Shown here piece by piece: positions 54,126-64,000 of a DNA stretch of 64,000 nt. Origin of the DNA: Aspidapion aeneum (Eukaryota; Arthropoda; Insecta; Coleoptera; Brentidae); contig OY755042.1 of NCBI GenBank assembly GCA_963576565.1, forward strand, positions 109,793,314-109,857,313, read 5' to 3'. Position numbers and translations under genes: made by a program. A model generated the notes under the pieces. It worked only from the letters and a program-made list of their open reading frames with translations. It searched no databases and had not been told where the DNA came from. Position 1 is the stretch's first letter; each line of letters opens with the position of its first letter.

Positions 54126-54786
54126 AATTAATTATCTTATTAATGAGCTAACTGGACAGCGAATGGAAGTGAGGAGTATGGGTTAAGGGATAAACCTGGG
54201 GCATAGCAAAAAGGGTCTTCTTGCCTGACCTACTTATCACTACTACTACCCGAGAATAGCCAACACAGGCTATTTTCGGCTACTACTGCTAAACTCTATC
54301 ATAGCAACAACTACCAACTTCGACGTTTGGACTGTCGCGTCGTCTATGGTATTAAAAAAGCTGCCATTCCCTTTTTTTCTTTTTTTTCTTGAGTTCTGTA
54401 CAGTGATTCAAATTTAAACAACTTTTTAATATAATTTTCTCGCTCAATTTTTAAAAACTAGATACATTTAAAAGATTAAAGAAAACGAACACTCAAATAA
54501 CACATCGTGTTTTTGTTGGCATCCAGGTGGTCTATAAGTTCATAGTAGTTTCGTTCATTTATATCTTTTCCCAATTGTGCTCTCAAATGTGTTTTGGTTT
54601 GGAATCTTTGGGAAAACCTTGAATAAATAAACCAGAATTTGAAATTAGACGTAAAAATGTCAAATAAACAAAAGACAACCAAATTTTAATTTTAATTATG
54701 TTATAATTGGTTGGATCGTTTGATAAATAAAATTATGATATTTTGATGTCCCTATTTTAAATCTGGATTGACATGTAAAAAAAAGA
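54126..54786. other. Unassigned sequence
   Basis: 54170-54360 is GC-richer (GGGCATAGC, CCTGACCTACTTATCACTAC) but not identifiable; the remainder is AT-rich. Confidence 0.3.
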
Positions 54787-56400
54787 ATTGAATCAAAATA
54801 AGCGGACAATACTTGAACCACCTAGATATGCTTACGATATCGCCTTACTAACAGATAAGAAAGAAGAACTGATAAAAATGCTGGAAGAACTGGATACAGC
54901 AGCTAAAAATATGGGGTTATTGGGGTTGAGTATGAACTACACTAAAACTAAAATCATAACAAACACAGATGAAGATATCACGACCAGAATAAACCAAGAA
55001 AACATCGAACAAGTGACAAATTATTATTAAACGAAATAAAGAAAATCAATCAGCTGAAAATAAGAGACGAGTAAGAACGACTTGCCCAGGCAATTAGATA
55101 AATTAAACATTGTCTTGAAAGGAGAATTCAATCAAAGTAAGCGGACAATACTTGAACCACCTAATATGCTGACGATATCGCCTTACTAACAGATAAGAAA
55201 GAAGAACTGATAAAAATGCTGGAAGAACTGGATACAGCAGCTGAAAATATGGGCTTATTTGGGTTGAGTATAAAATACACTAAAACTAAAATCATAAAAA
55301 ACACAGATGAAGATATCACGACCAGAATAAACCAAGAAAAAATAGAACAAGTAGAGGCAAATTATTATTAAACGAAAAAAAGAAAATCAATCAGCTAAAA
55401 ATAAGAGACGAGTAAGAATGACTTGCCCAGGCCATTAGATAAATTAAACATTGTCTTGAAAGAAGAATTCAATCAAAGTAAGCGGACAATACTTGAACCA
55501 CCTAGATATGCTGACGATATCGCCTTACTAACAGATAAGAAAGAAGAACTGATAAAAATGCTGGAAGAACTGGATACAGCAGCTAAAAATATGGGCTTAT
55601 TTGGGTTGAGTATGAAATACACTAAAACTAAAATCATAACAAACACAGATGAAAATATCACGATCAGAATAAAGCAAGAAAAAATAGAACAAGTAGAGTC
55701 AAATTATTATTAAACGAAAAAAAGAAAATCAATCAGGTGAAATTAAGAGACGAGTAAGAATGACTTGCCCAGGCCATTAGATAAATTAAACATTGTCCTG
55801 AAAGGAGAATTCAATTAAAGTAAGCGGACAATACTTGAACCACCTAATATGCTGACCATATCGCCTTATTAACAGATAAGAAAGAAGAACTGATAAAAAT
55901 GCTGGAAGAACTGGATACAGCAGCTAAAAATATGGGGTTATTGGTGTTGAGTATGAACTACACTAAAACTAAAATCATAACAAACACAGATGAAGATATC
56001 ATGATCAGAATAAACCAAGAAAAAATGGAACAAGTGACAAATTATTATTAAACGAAATAAAGAAAATCAATCAGCTAAAAATAAGAGACGAGTAAGAATG
56101 ACTTGCCCAGGCCATTAGATAAGTTAAACATTGTCTTGAAAGGAGAATTCAATCAAAGTAAGCGAACAATACTTGAACCACCTAATATGCTGACGATATC
56201 GCCTTACTAACAGATAAGAAAGAAGAACTGATAAAAATGCTGGAAGAACTGGATACAGCAGCTAAAAATATGGGGTTATTGGTGTTGAGTATGAACTACA
56301 CTAAAACTAAAATCATAACAAACACAGATGAAGATATCACGACCAGAATAAACCAAGAAAACATAGAACAAGTAGAGACAAATTATTATTAAACGAAAAA
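54787..56400 (+). repeat. Five tandem ~340-bp copies of an RTE reverse-transcriptase segment
   Basis: The start 'AGCG(G/A)ACAATACTTGAACC' occurs at 54801, 55140, 55481, 55823 and 56161 (spacing 339, 341, 342, 338). Each unit encodes RT active-site flank: PPRYADDIALLTDKKEELIK, MLEELDTAAKNMG, YTKTKIITNTDED and RRVR-like residues. Only the third unit keeps YADD in frame; the first reads YAYD. Units 2, 4 and 5 share a one-base loss (CCTAATATGCTGA) that shifts the frame, so they were multiplied after the lesion. Each ends 'AAGAGACGAGTAAGAA(T/C)GA' before the next begins. Confidence 0.9.
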
Positions 56401-56895
56401 AAGAAAATCAATCAGCTGAAAGCAAGAGACGAGTAAGAATGACCATAAGATAAAAAATTAAAAATATCCTTAGTATCTCAAAACGAAAGTGTATGACCAA
56501 TGTATTATTCCTGTGCTCACTTATGGATCACAGACCTGGACACTTGCAAATTCAAACATGGATAACAAAAGCCCAAAGATCAATGTAAAGACAAATGTCA
56601 CATGTAAAGCTTACAGATAGAAAAAGGAATTAATGGAGAAGAAATAAAACAAAAGTAAGAGAAGTCGAAGGAGAAGTAGCAAAATTAAAATGGAAATTTG
56701 CCGGTCATAATATCAGACAGAAAGACGATCGATGGAACAAATGTATTGTAAACTGAAGACCTTGGGAAAATAAACGAAGTAGGGAAAACCCCAAATTAGA
56801 TAGGCGGTCGAACTAGATGGATGAACACGGCGACCGACAGAAGAGTAGAATATATTGGGGAAGGCCTATGCACAAAGATGGATCAAAGAAGGCTA
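56401..56895 (+). pseudogene. RTE-type LINE 3' end following the tandem units
   Basis: Continues from the last tandem unit: 'QNESV*PMYYSCAHLWITDL'-frame remnants of NQCILPVLTYGSQTWTL, RSM.RQMSHVKLTDRKRN, 'EVAKLKWKFAGHNIRQKDDR', CIVN and RRVEYIGEGLCTKMDQRRLN. Multiple stops and frameshifts. It ends AAGGCTAAATATAGATAG, then the tetranucleotide tail. Confidence 0.85.
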
Positions 56896-56898
56896 AAT

Positions 56899-56969
<71 letters not shown>

Positions 56970-56970
56970 C
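56896..56970. repeat. (GATA)n microsatellite, RTE 3' tail
   Basis: About 17 copies of TAGA/GATA directly continue the TAGATAG terminus of the RTE element. Confidence 0.95.
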
Positions 56971-57411
56971 CCAAGTATTTAAAGGGTTGTTTCATACATT
57001 CTGTTGGCAAGATTTTTTTTAAATTCTACAGTGTGTAGTACTGGTATGTAGGTATATTGGCAATAATATGCAATTGATTTATTGGTGTTTAGCCAAGCGG
57101 TCAGTCCAAGGATTTTGAAATGTCACTGTGAATGATCAGCATTAGTAAACCTTGACATTTTGGCCTTTAAAAATGGAATTTCTTTTTATGTAATTTTAAA
57201 AAAATAGGTACGCACTATTCGTATTATTGTATACATAATTATTTTTATATCAAATCAAATCAAAAACTGCTTTATTTACCAAAGCAATATGTTCAAAATA
57301 AGATAATTTTTTTCTTAGAATATTGCTTTCACTGAAGGCAAACCATATTGGCTTAAGACATTTTGATTTTCCTTTCAAAGTTTTATTTAAAAAATTCTTA
57401 TTTTTCTTGTG
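56971..57411. other. Unassigned AT-rich DNA
   Basis: Nothing recognised. Confidence 0.3.
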
Positions 57412-57731
57412 GAATTACCTTCTTTTTATTCGATTTTTTAAATCAGCTTAAAATTTCGTTTAAAATGGCGTATTACACTCAATATTTTATTATTTATTTT
57501 TTTAAATTATTTTTATAAGTTTTTTTGTTTTTTTTGATATTTTTATTTTATAATTTAATTTAATGACTGGGTTGAAAACATTTTAAAAAATAATGAAAAT
57601 AAAAAAATATTAAAAAAAACAAAAATATAAAAACAACAAAAAATTTTTTAAAATTAAATATTGAGTGTGACGTGTCATTCTAAACGAAATTTTAGACTGA
57701 TTTTAAAAATCAAATAAAAAGAGGGTCATTC
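57412..57731. mobile_element. Foldback element with ~110-bp arms
   Basis: Left arm from 'GAATTACCTTCTTTTTATTC' through AAAATTTCGTTTAAAATGGC and ACACTCAATATTT; right arm is its imperfect complement (AAATATTGAGTGTGACGTG, CTAAACGAAATTTTAGACTG, AAATAAAAAGAGGGTCATTC). The centre is A/T-only low complexity. No TSD could be defined. Confidence 0.8.
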
Positions 57732-57739
57732 TATAAGAA

Positions 57740-58033
57740 AATGAACTTAATGCACTATCTCAAAAACTAAGAAAGATATAGAAAAACCGTTTACATCTGT
57801 CAATTCTTCAAGAAAAAATTATAATAAAGCTCTGTACACGAAAACAAAATTTTCATAAATAAAACAGTTATAGACCCCTCGCAAAATGCAGACTTTTCAA
57901 AAACTATAAGATGCGGTTTTGAACTTTAAGCATCTCTTAAAATTTGATCGTCGCAAAGGGTGGCCAGTTTTTTCGTATCTTCCCTGGAAATACCCGACAA
58001 CCCCAAAAACATCGAATTTGGGACACCCTGTAC
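57740..58033. repeat. Dispersed repeat, copy 2 (partner 10196), GGGACACCCTGTAC end
   Basis: Ordered matches to 10196-10462 ('ATCTCAAAAACTAAGAAAGA', 'TTTTCATAAATAAAACAGTT', 'ATACCCGACAACCCCAAAAA', 'AATTTGGGACACCCTGTACA'). Confidence 0.65.
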
Positions 58034-59819
58034 ATACCATAGATTGAAATGAACTTGTATTTGTACTTATTTTTAGTCGGAATGTGTGAGACTAATATTT
58101 AAATGTAATCAATCTATGTTCGTGTACTATACTTTTTGTTTTGCGTTAGATTTCGGCTATGTAATCATTGGCTATATCGATAACCAATGATTGACCAAAA
58201 GTACACTAAAGAGAAGTAGAGGGCGCTTTTAATATTACATATAAAATATTTCAATTTAAGATAACGCTGTTTTCAAATCAAGAAAATAAATATTTTGTTT
58301 GTAAAAATGATTATTGTTTTTTTTGTTTAGTTAAGAAAATATAGCTTTCTATTTCAGAAAATAATGGTTTTTATTCAAGAGAAGTAAGAAATGTCATGTT
58401 GCTCGATAAAGAAAATTAATATTTCTTTAATATTGTTTATATATATTTTTTTTTATTTGAGTAATGCTTTGTGTAATTTTAGGAGTAAACTAGATTTGAA
58501 AAACAGTTTTTTGTTTTGAAATACTATCACCTAAGTCAAGTCAACTGGCTATGAGAGAAGATAATATTATCGAGAAAATACGTTTTATAGATTTAATATA
58601 ATTTTTTCCTGTATACTAGATTTTCTTTTCTTTTTAGACAGATGTATTTCCTTTAAAGGTTTCTCTTATCTATGACGTAAGAAATGGCAACTCCATTAAG
58701 ACTGTTTCTCCTAATGGAATGGCAAGATGACGTCAATGCTGACTTGTCCATTGATTTTTTCACTAACAAAAGATGCTTCTCTTTGCCTATTTTATTTGGT
58801 TTTTTTTCAGGAGTAAACTGAGCTGGAACCTTATTTATGAGAATAAAAAACCTTTTTTTAATAACGAATTAAGAAACTACACCTACACCAAAAACAATTA
58901 TTATCAAATCTAGAAAACATATTTTCTCGATAATATTATATTTTCTTATTTAATAACTATTTTTCAATATTCCCTGAATCCGGTTTAGCGGATCATGCGT
59001 GCTCAAATGAACTGAACCATTGTTTTTGTTTGTTGTTTCAAAAAATTTTCTGTGAAAGCATAATTTTGAGGAAATAAATTACGCTGGCAACTTGTGTAGT
59101 TTTTGAAATATATACGTCATTTAAAATAAAAAAAATAAATACGGAATTCCTTTTTTTTACAAAAATAATATATAAATGACATTTCAAAGAAAAGGTTTTT
59201 AATATGGGATGTCAATAACCAAATATTATGTAAAAATAACAACGTCACTTTTTTTCTAGAAAAAGTTCTTATAAAAATCTTTTTACAAATAAATATAATT
59301 GAGATATGAAATATCTGTGAAACTATTTCAGTATTGTAACTTCTAAAATCCTATATTTTTCATATTTAATTAATAGGACGTCAAAATATAAAAAACAAAA
59401 TATATATTTTTTTTAATTACAAATAATTAAATTTTTTTGAATTTTATTATTTTAGCACAATCACCATTTATTTTTATTTTGAAAAAAAAAATTAGGTAAA
59501 CGTATTTAACTTTTTTCCTAATAAATGACGCATATAAAAATCTACATTTTCTGTCAAAAATTTGACAGCGTCATTTTTTTCCTCAAAAGAACTTTCCCTA
59601 AACATGTTTTTATATAATTAAAATTCTTATAAAATAAGCAAGATGTAAAGGTTTGTTAAAATTACTGTTTTTTCTAGAATCCCCCGTATAATAAACACTA
59701 CGGGGTATTACAAAATTCTGATCAAAACCATAAAATTAAAATGGTCGACTCAACTATACCTAAGTTCAGAACTTGATCTTCTAACGTCGATGCTTTCGCA
59801 AAAAAGTTCAAGGCTTCAA
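58034..59819. other. Unassigned AT-rich DNA with a 38-bp inverted repeat
   Basis: 'GAAGATAATATTATCGAGAA...TTTTATAGATTTA' (about 58557-58594) is inverted at about 58906-58947 ('AAATCTAGAAAACATATTTT...ATAATATTATATTTTCTT'). Otherwise no genes, repeats or exons recognised. Confidence 0.5.
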
Positions 59820-60297
59820 TAACTAGAGGCGTACGCAGTGGGGGGTGCTGAATGCCCCTCCCCCCCCCCAGAACCACTTAATCTATCTATCTATCTATCT
59901 ATCTACTGAGCCTTCTTCAATCCATCTCTGGACATAGGCCTCCCCCAATATCTTCCACTCTTCTCTGTCTGTCGCCGTGTTTGGGGGTCAATAGCTTATA
60001 ATACATTTGTTCCATCGATCGTCTTTCTGTCTGATATTATGACCGGCAAATTTCCATTTTAATTTTGCTACCTCTCTGACATCTCTTACTTTTTTTAAAT
60101 TTCTTATCCATTCCTACATTTTTCTATCTGTTAGCTTTACATGTTACATTTGTCTTTCCAGTAATCTTTGGGCTTTTGTTACCTTATCCATGTTTGATTT
60201 TGTAAGTGTCTAGGTCTGGAATCTGAATTTTGACCCCTAAAACATGAATTTTTCCAAAAAAATCAAGATAAAAATGTATTGATCACTACGCCACTGG
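59820..60297. mobile_element. hAT-like MITE interrupted by an RTE fragment
   Basis: Left end TAGAGGCGTACGCAGTGG (59824 onward) with a G/C-rich interior (GGGGGGTGCTGAATGCCCCT), right end CACTACGCCACTG (ending 60297). These are decayed versions of the CAGTGGCGTA hAT termini at 8952. An RTE 3' fragment occupies 59880-60232. Confidence 0.55.
59880..60232 (-). pseudogene. RTE-type LINE 3' end
   Basis: The complement carries DLDTYKIKHG-NKAQRLLERQ, VKLTDRKM-NG, KLKWKFAGHNIRQKDDRWNK and the MDEHGDRQRRVEDIGGGLCP-like tail. It ends at ATCTATCTATCTATCT (59880-59906), the complement of the GATA tail. An internal deletion removes the part around 59980. Confidence 0.85.
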
Positions 60298-60559
60298 ATT
60301 AACTCTGACTTCATCATTATTTATCTAAGGGCGCGCCTGGATATACCTATAATGTCACGACTGAGCCATGGCGTCATAAAGCTGACATTTAAAGCTCCAT
60401 TTAGAGGTCAATCGATTGCGCCAACATGCACAGACTGGCAGACAGGTGGTTAATTTGCTGAAAGAGCTGATTTTTAAAAATAGACACCGGCTCAAAGGTC
60501 ACGGGGTGTTAGATCATTTTCTGCACGTGTTGCCTCAAAAATAAAATGGTTTTTATCCG
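60298..60559. other. Unassigned sequence
   Basis: GC-moderate DNA without a recognised feature. Confidence 0.3.
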
Positions 60560-60643
60560 AATGCATTTTTTTCTCTCTTTTAAGACAAGAAAATCAAAAC
60601 AGTTTAAAAAATATCTCATTTGAAAAAATTTGGCATAAAGGCC

Positions 60644-60647
<4 letters not shown>
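60560..60647. repeat. Direct repeat flanking LINE-C, left copy
   Basis: 'CCGAATGCATTTTTTTCTCT', 'GAAAATCAAAACAGTTTAA', 'ATCTCATTTG' and 'GGCATAAAGGCCTTAAT' recur at 61310-61385 with small indels. The last part matches the Jockey motif KVWHKGL. Confidence 0.85.

Positions 60648-60731
<84 letters not shown>
60648..60731. repeat. (AT)n microsatellite
   Basis: About 42 AT units, at the position of the 3' tail of the minus-strand LINE that follows. The isoleucine/tyrosine frames across it are artefacts. Confidence 0.95.
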
Positions 60732-60732
<1 letters not shown>

Positions 60733-60737
60733 TTATC

Positions 60738-61309
60738 GGTTTCACAACGTTCTACGTCTTCCGATACCCAATCTCCACTCGTTTCTGTTTGCCCATAATT
60801 CATCATCTAGGCCTCTTATTCTTATTTCACTGTCTCTTCCTTCTCTCCAGCTTCTCCTTGGCCGTCCTCGTTTTCTTCGGCCAGTTGGTTTCCATTGTAG
60901 TATTTGTTTTGGTAGTCTTTCATCATTCATTCTTTGTACATGTCCGTACCACACCAGTTGTTTTGTTCTTATATCATCCACTAAAGTACGTTCACCCACT
61001 GTCATAATTTTTCTTATTCTTTGATTTGTAACTCTGTATCTTTTTGATTTCCCTGCTGCTCTTCTCCAATAGTCCATCTCCGTAGCGGAAAGCATTTTTT
61101 CTGTTCTATCCTTGACTGGCCATACTTCTGAGCTGTATGTAATAATACTTTTTACAATGGTGTTATATATAAGCTTTTTGTTATGTTTTGATATACTTTG
61201 GTCCCAAATTATTCCATTTAATATTGTTATTGTTTTTGCTTTTATTCCTTGTACGTTTCGATCTTTTATAGCTTTGTCTAGTGTTCGGTTCGGTTCTGGT
61301 TTTGGTCCG
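60738..61309 (-). pseudogene. LINE-C non-LTR retrotransposon, C-terminal RT region
   Basis: A relative of LINE-B. From 61300 downward: KTRTEPNTRQSYK, then (shifted frame) IYNTIVKSIITYSSEVWPVK and DRTEKMLSATEMDYWRRAAG, RYRVTNQRIRKIMTVGE, TKQLVWYGHVQRMNDERLPK, GRRKRGRPRRSW and [17 protein letters not shown] at about 60742. The last ~117 codons (61095-60742) are open, so this copy is younger than most LINE-B scraps. 5'-truncated, with an (AT)n tail and flanking ~80-bp direct repeats. Confidence 0.85.
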
Positions 61310-61385
61310 AATGCATATTATTCTCTCTTTTAAGAAAAGAAAATCAAAACAGTTTAATATCTCATTTGGCATAAAGACCTTAATT
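61310..61385. repeat. Direct repeat flanking LINE-C, right copy
   Basis: Matches 60560-60647, lacking two A/T-rich stretches of a few bases. It leads without a break into the Jockey fragment. Confidence 0.85.
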
Positions 61386-62235
61386 TTAATTTAAAACTTT
61401 TTCTTCCAGAACAATATTCTGATATTTTGGGATAAATATATCTATTAGATATGTATGAATATCTAATAGATACTTCAGAGTAAAACAGGAAGATTCATAT
61501 TAAAAAAACTGAATTTATTTATATGTATTATTGACTATCACAAGCAATATCCTAAAGCCAGAAAATTGTTATTGCCAATGATACTGGTTTATTGACGGTA
61601 GAAAAATGTATTCAAGAATCAATAGAAAAACTTCAGGATGCTATCACCCAAGTTCATAATTAGAACGTCAAATGCCGAATAAAAGTAAATGAAACTCAAT
61701 CAATTTATGTTGAATTCACAAACAAAAATGTAAATCACAATTAACAACATTCCCGTACCAAATTGAAATTAGGCAAAATATCTCGGGATGGCACTTGATG
61801 CCAAATTGCCCTGGAAAGCACATGTTAAGAAAAAAGAAGAAGAACTTGAGATAAGGTATGGAAAAATTGACTGGCTAACTGGAAGGAAGTCCAGTTTAAC
61901 TATTCATAATAACTTACTGTATTATAGCATGGTAAATATAACATTATTTTCTATGATTATAGGCAAATACTGAAACCAGTATGGACATAGGAGAGTAACA
62001 TTTTAATTGTACGGAGATTTCAAAATAAAGTATTAAAAAAACATTGTAAATGCACCTTGATACATTTGAAATAGTGACCTTCATCGGGACGAAAAACTCG
62101 AAGCTGAAGCAGACTATAAAAACTACGCAAAAAACCAGGAAGATAGACTTCATCGCATGTGATTATGAATGCGATTCAGCTTCTAGAGAGTACTATGCTA
62201 GTTCAAAGACTAAAAAGGGTGAAGCCTAAACTAAA
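61386..62235 (+). pseudogene. Jockey-clade LINE, RT to C-terminal fragment
   Basis: It reads NFNLKLFLPEQYSDILG, 'TGLLTVEKCIQESIEKLQDA', 'KVNETQSIYVEFTNKNVNH', ALDAKLPWKAHVKKKEEELE, IRYGKIDWLTGRKSSLTIHN, then KPVW, VRRFQNKVLK, DLHRDEKLEAEADYKNYAKN and QEDRLHRM. This is the Jockey order and extends 41103-41695 toward the C-terminus. The RT active-site box and most of motif B are deleted; many frameshifts. Confidence 0.85.
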
Positions 62236-62243
62236 TAAAATAT

Positions 62244-62460
62244 GAAACAAGTTTCGTGGCTAATCGGGCAAAAAGGAGTTTTTTTGTTTCCCTTATATTT
62301 TTCCGTGGGTAGCCTGAAAGCTTAACCTCACGGGGGTCCAAGATCTAATGGACACCTAATAAGTGTTGACAGTTAACTGTTTCGTCCTTATGGGACTCCT
62401 CAGAACACTGCTGGTCAATGTGACAAATCTTGCGAAGTTAATCAGACGGTTTTGTCTCTA
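62244..62460. repeat. Dispersed repeat, copy 2 (partner 2275-2495)
   Basis: See 2275-2495; the order of shared blocks is the same and the orientation is direct. Confidence 0.75.
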
Positions 62461-63231
62461 ATTAAATGTAATTAGTGAGCGAAGAAATGCAGGGGGAACT
62501 ATAACTCTCTTCTAAAGCAAACAAAAACTGAATATTCTGTAGAGGATTCAGTACCTTAAAGAAGCAGTGGGACGCCTTAAGAAGTAGGGCAACTAACCCC
62601 CAAGAAAACAACAAGAATACAGAGTCATGCACAAAATATCTTTTAGGTGGAGTTTTGTGTGGCTTAATAGTCCTCCTCGTGCAACTTAACAACAATATAT
62701 ATTCTGTTCGTTTAATAGTTCTTCTTTTTTGTCCACAGTATCCTCATATCATTCGATAAATAATTTATAAGGTAATAATTTGCCGATAATTACTCGGATA
62801 TCGTTATAACTACCACGTGTATTTCCATCTTGCCTTTGTATGCTAAACTGAACTCATTTTCGAAGCATTGCACTTGACTTATTCGCATGTTTTTTTCAAG
62901 GTGTTCATTATTTACGGGCACATGTTTCTTATTTGGTAATGATGGTTGAGTATCATGCTTTAATATGTCGTTTTTAATGGTAGTGAAAGATAAAACATCA
63001 TACAATATCCGATTGACGTCATGCCGAACCAGTCTTTTAAATCCCTAGATGTTCTACTTCTTCTTTGGCTTCTCTTGCCTTTAATTATTTTCTTTGTTAT
63101 ATTTTAGTTATTGATTTCACCAAGATTTTGTTTGTTTGTTTGTCATTTTTCTTTTTCAAATGGAATTACAACCCCTGGTGGGTTTAAGACTGATTAAACA
63201 GAGCTCTCCATTTTGGCGTCTATATGCTACT
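62461..63231. other. Unassigned sequence
   Basis: No gene recognised. Small TTTG microsatellite near 63130. Confidence 0.3.
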
Positions 63232-64000
63232 ACTATGTCGGTTTAGAACGTTTTTCGACGTTGTCCGACGCCTATTCTCCACCTCCTATAATCGTGATAA
63301 TCATCAGTCAGGTTTTTTTTACTCATTGATCTTTGGATTGACTGTTGCCATTCTAGTTTAGGACGCCCTCTTTTTCTGCGCCCTATTGTTTGCCATTCTA
63401 GGACCTGTTTTGGTAATCTTTCGTCGTTCATCCGTTGCACATGGCCGTACCATATCAGTTGTCTTTTAGTGATGTCATCCGTTATGCTTCCCTCGATTCC
63501 AATTCTTTCTTTTATGATCTCATTTCTTATGTGATCTGTTCTAGATATTCTCATTGATCTTGTTATTGCATCCATTTCGACACTTTCCATTTTTGTTTTG
63601 TATTTTTCTGTTTCGCGACAAGTCTCTATTCCATACAACAGCGTGATTTTCACCATTGTTTCATATATGTTAAATTTTACATTCTTTTTTATCTCTCTGC
63701 TCCATAAAATACTGTTAAGATATCCAATAACCTTTTTTGCTTTTACTATTCTTTTTTCCAGTTCTTTACAGTCTGTTCCTGTCTTATCAAATGTGAGACC
63801 CAAGTATCCATACTCATTGCACGGAGATATTGTTTGTCCATTGTCTAGTTCTAACTCACTTAATTCGTTTCCAATACATAAGTACTGTGTCTTATTCACG
63901 TTCATTATTAATCCCCACTTTTGGTATTCTTCCGTTTACTTTCTCATCATATACTTCATGTCTTCTTTATCATTAGCTACAATCACTTGGTCGTCAGCAA
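63232..64000 (-). pseudogene. LINE-B non-LTR retrotransposon, best-preserved copy (runs off right edge)
   Basis: In minus sense it enters at ADDQVIVANDKEDMKYMMRK (RT active site; the first residue of the box is outside), meets one stop (TTA to TAA type, about 63936), and is then open for 220 codons from 63905 to 63243: NKTQYLCIGNELSELELDNG, CNEYGYLGLTFDKTGTDCKE, LNSILWSREIKKNVKFNIYE, SMRISRTDHIRNEIIKERIG, KRQLIWYGHVQRMNDERLPK, GRRKRGRPKLEW and WRIGVGQRRKTF-stop. It serves as the reference for the other LINE-B scraps. Upstream domains lie beyond the window. Confidence 0.88.

Larger units (their letters stand above)
34295..64000 (+). other. ssh: slingshot downstream intron (open at right edge)
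   Basis: From the GTAAGT donor to the window end no exon continuing SSH-N could be recognised on the + strand, only repeats and transposon relics. This is inferred from reading alone; a short exon could be missed. Confidence 0.5.

Noticed and set aside
54170..54360. GC-richer patch as a possible further slingshot exon
   Set aside because: No frame continues SSH-N (expected next residues resembling SALQTLH), and stops occur in all + frames.
60594..60806. Frames rich in Tyr-Ile repeats on both strands, and a similar Ile-Tyr-Leu-Ser frame at 56813-57010
   Set aside because: Translations of the (AT)n and (GATA)n microsatellites.

Overview
The window is repeat-rich, AT-rich nuclear DNA of an animal, most likely an insect with a large genome (a beetle would fit, but the order cannot be proved here). 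Two exons spliced in frame encode the N-terminal (SSH-N) region of the cofilin phosphatase Slingshot on the + strand (24317-24492 and 34229-34294). They are separated by a 9.7 kb intron and followed by at least 29.7 kb without a further exon that I can recognise. Almost everything else is transposable-element or satellite DNA. Its age runs from very young (a BEL/Pao element with LTRs that read as identical) to heavily decayed.

Layout. 1-13.4 kb: decayed LINE ends (one family called LINE-B here, plus an RTE element), a tRNA-derived SINE piece, a TIR element held between 88-bp direct repeats, a dead mariner transposase, a Jockey-group LINE 3' end, a minisatellite-bearing TIR element, a hAT MITE and a pogo-like MITE. 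13.5-21.3 kb: a complete BEL/Pao LTR retrotransposon on the minus strand (710-bp LTRs, 5-bp target duplication, polypurine tract, intact 1763-codon gag-pol frame, leader with repeated motifs). 21.4-24.3 kb: several MITEs and a 1.2 kb hAT-type element ending 266 bp before the first Slingshot exon. 24.3-34.3 kb: Slingshot exons and the intron between them, holding LINE-B, a long RTE fragment and a ~453-bp tandem repeat. 34.5-47.2 kb: a duplicated MADF-like coding relic, nested inverted-repeat elements, more LINE fragments, two head-to-head SINEs, and a P-like transposon that landed in one of them with a 9-bp target duplication. 47.3-54.1 kb: a satellite array of a ~340-bp family joined to a ~495-bp family, with a recent 989-bp dimer duplication and a PIF/Harbinger-type MITE whose empty site is visible in neighbouring units. 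54.8-57 kb: five tandem ~340-bp copies of one RTE reverse-transcriptase segment, then the RTE 3' end and its GATA tail. 57-64 kb: foldback elements, nested MITE/RTE, a LINE with an (AT)n tail between ~80-bp direct repeats, a Jockey fragment, and a LINE-B copy running off the right edge.

How it works together. The only host gene supported is slingshot; the rest is a record of insertion, nesting and tandem amplification in and around its introns. The BEL/Pao element is the one element here that looks able to act by itself. No CRISPR array, bacterial-type operon, rRNA or functional tRNA gene is visible.
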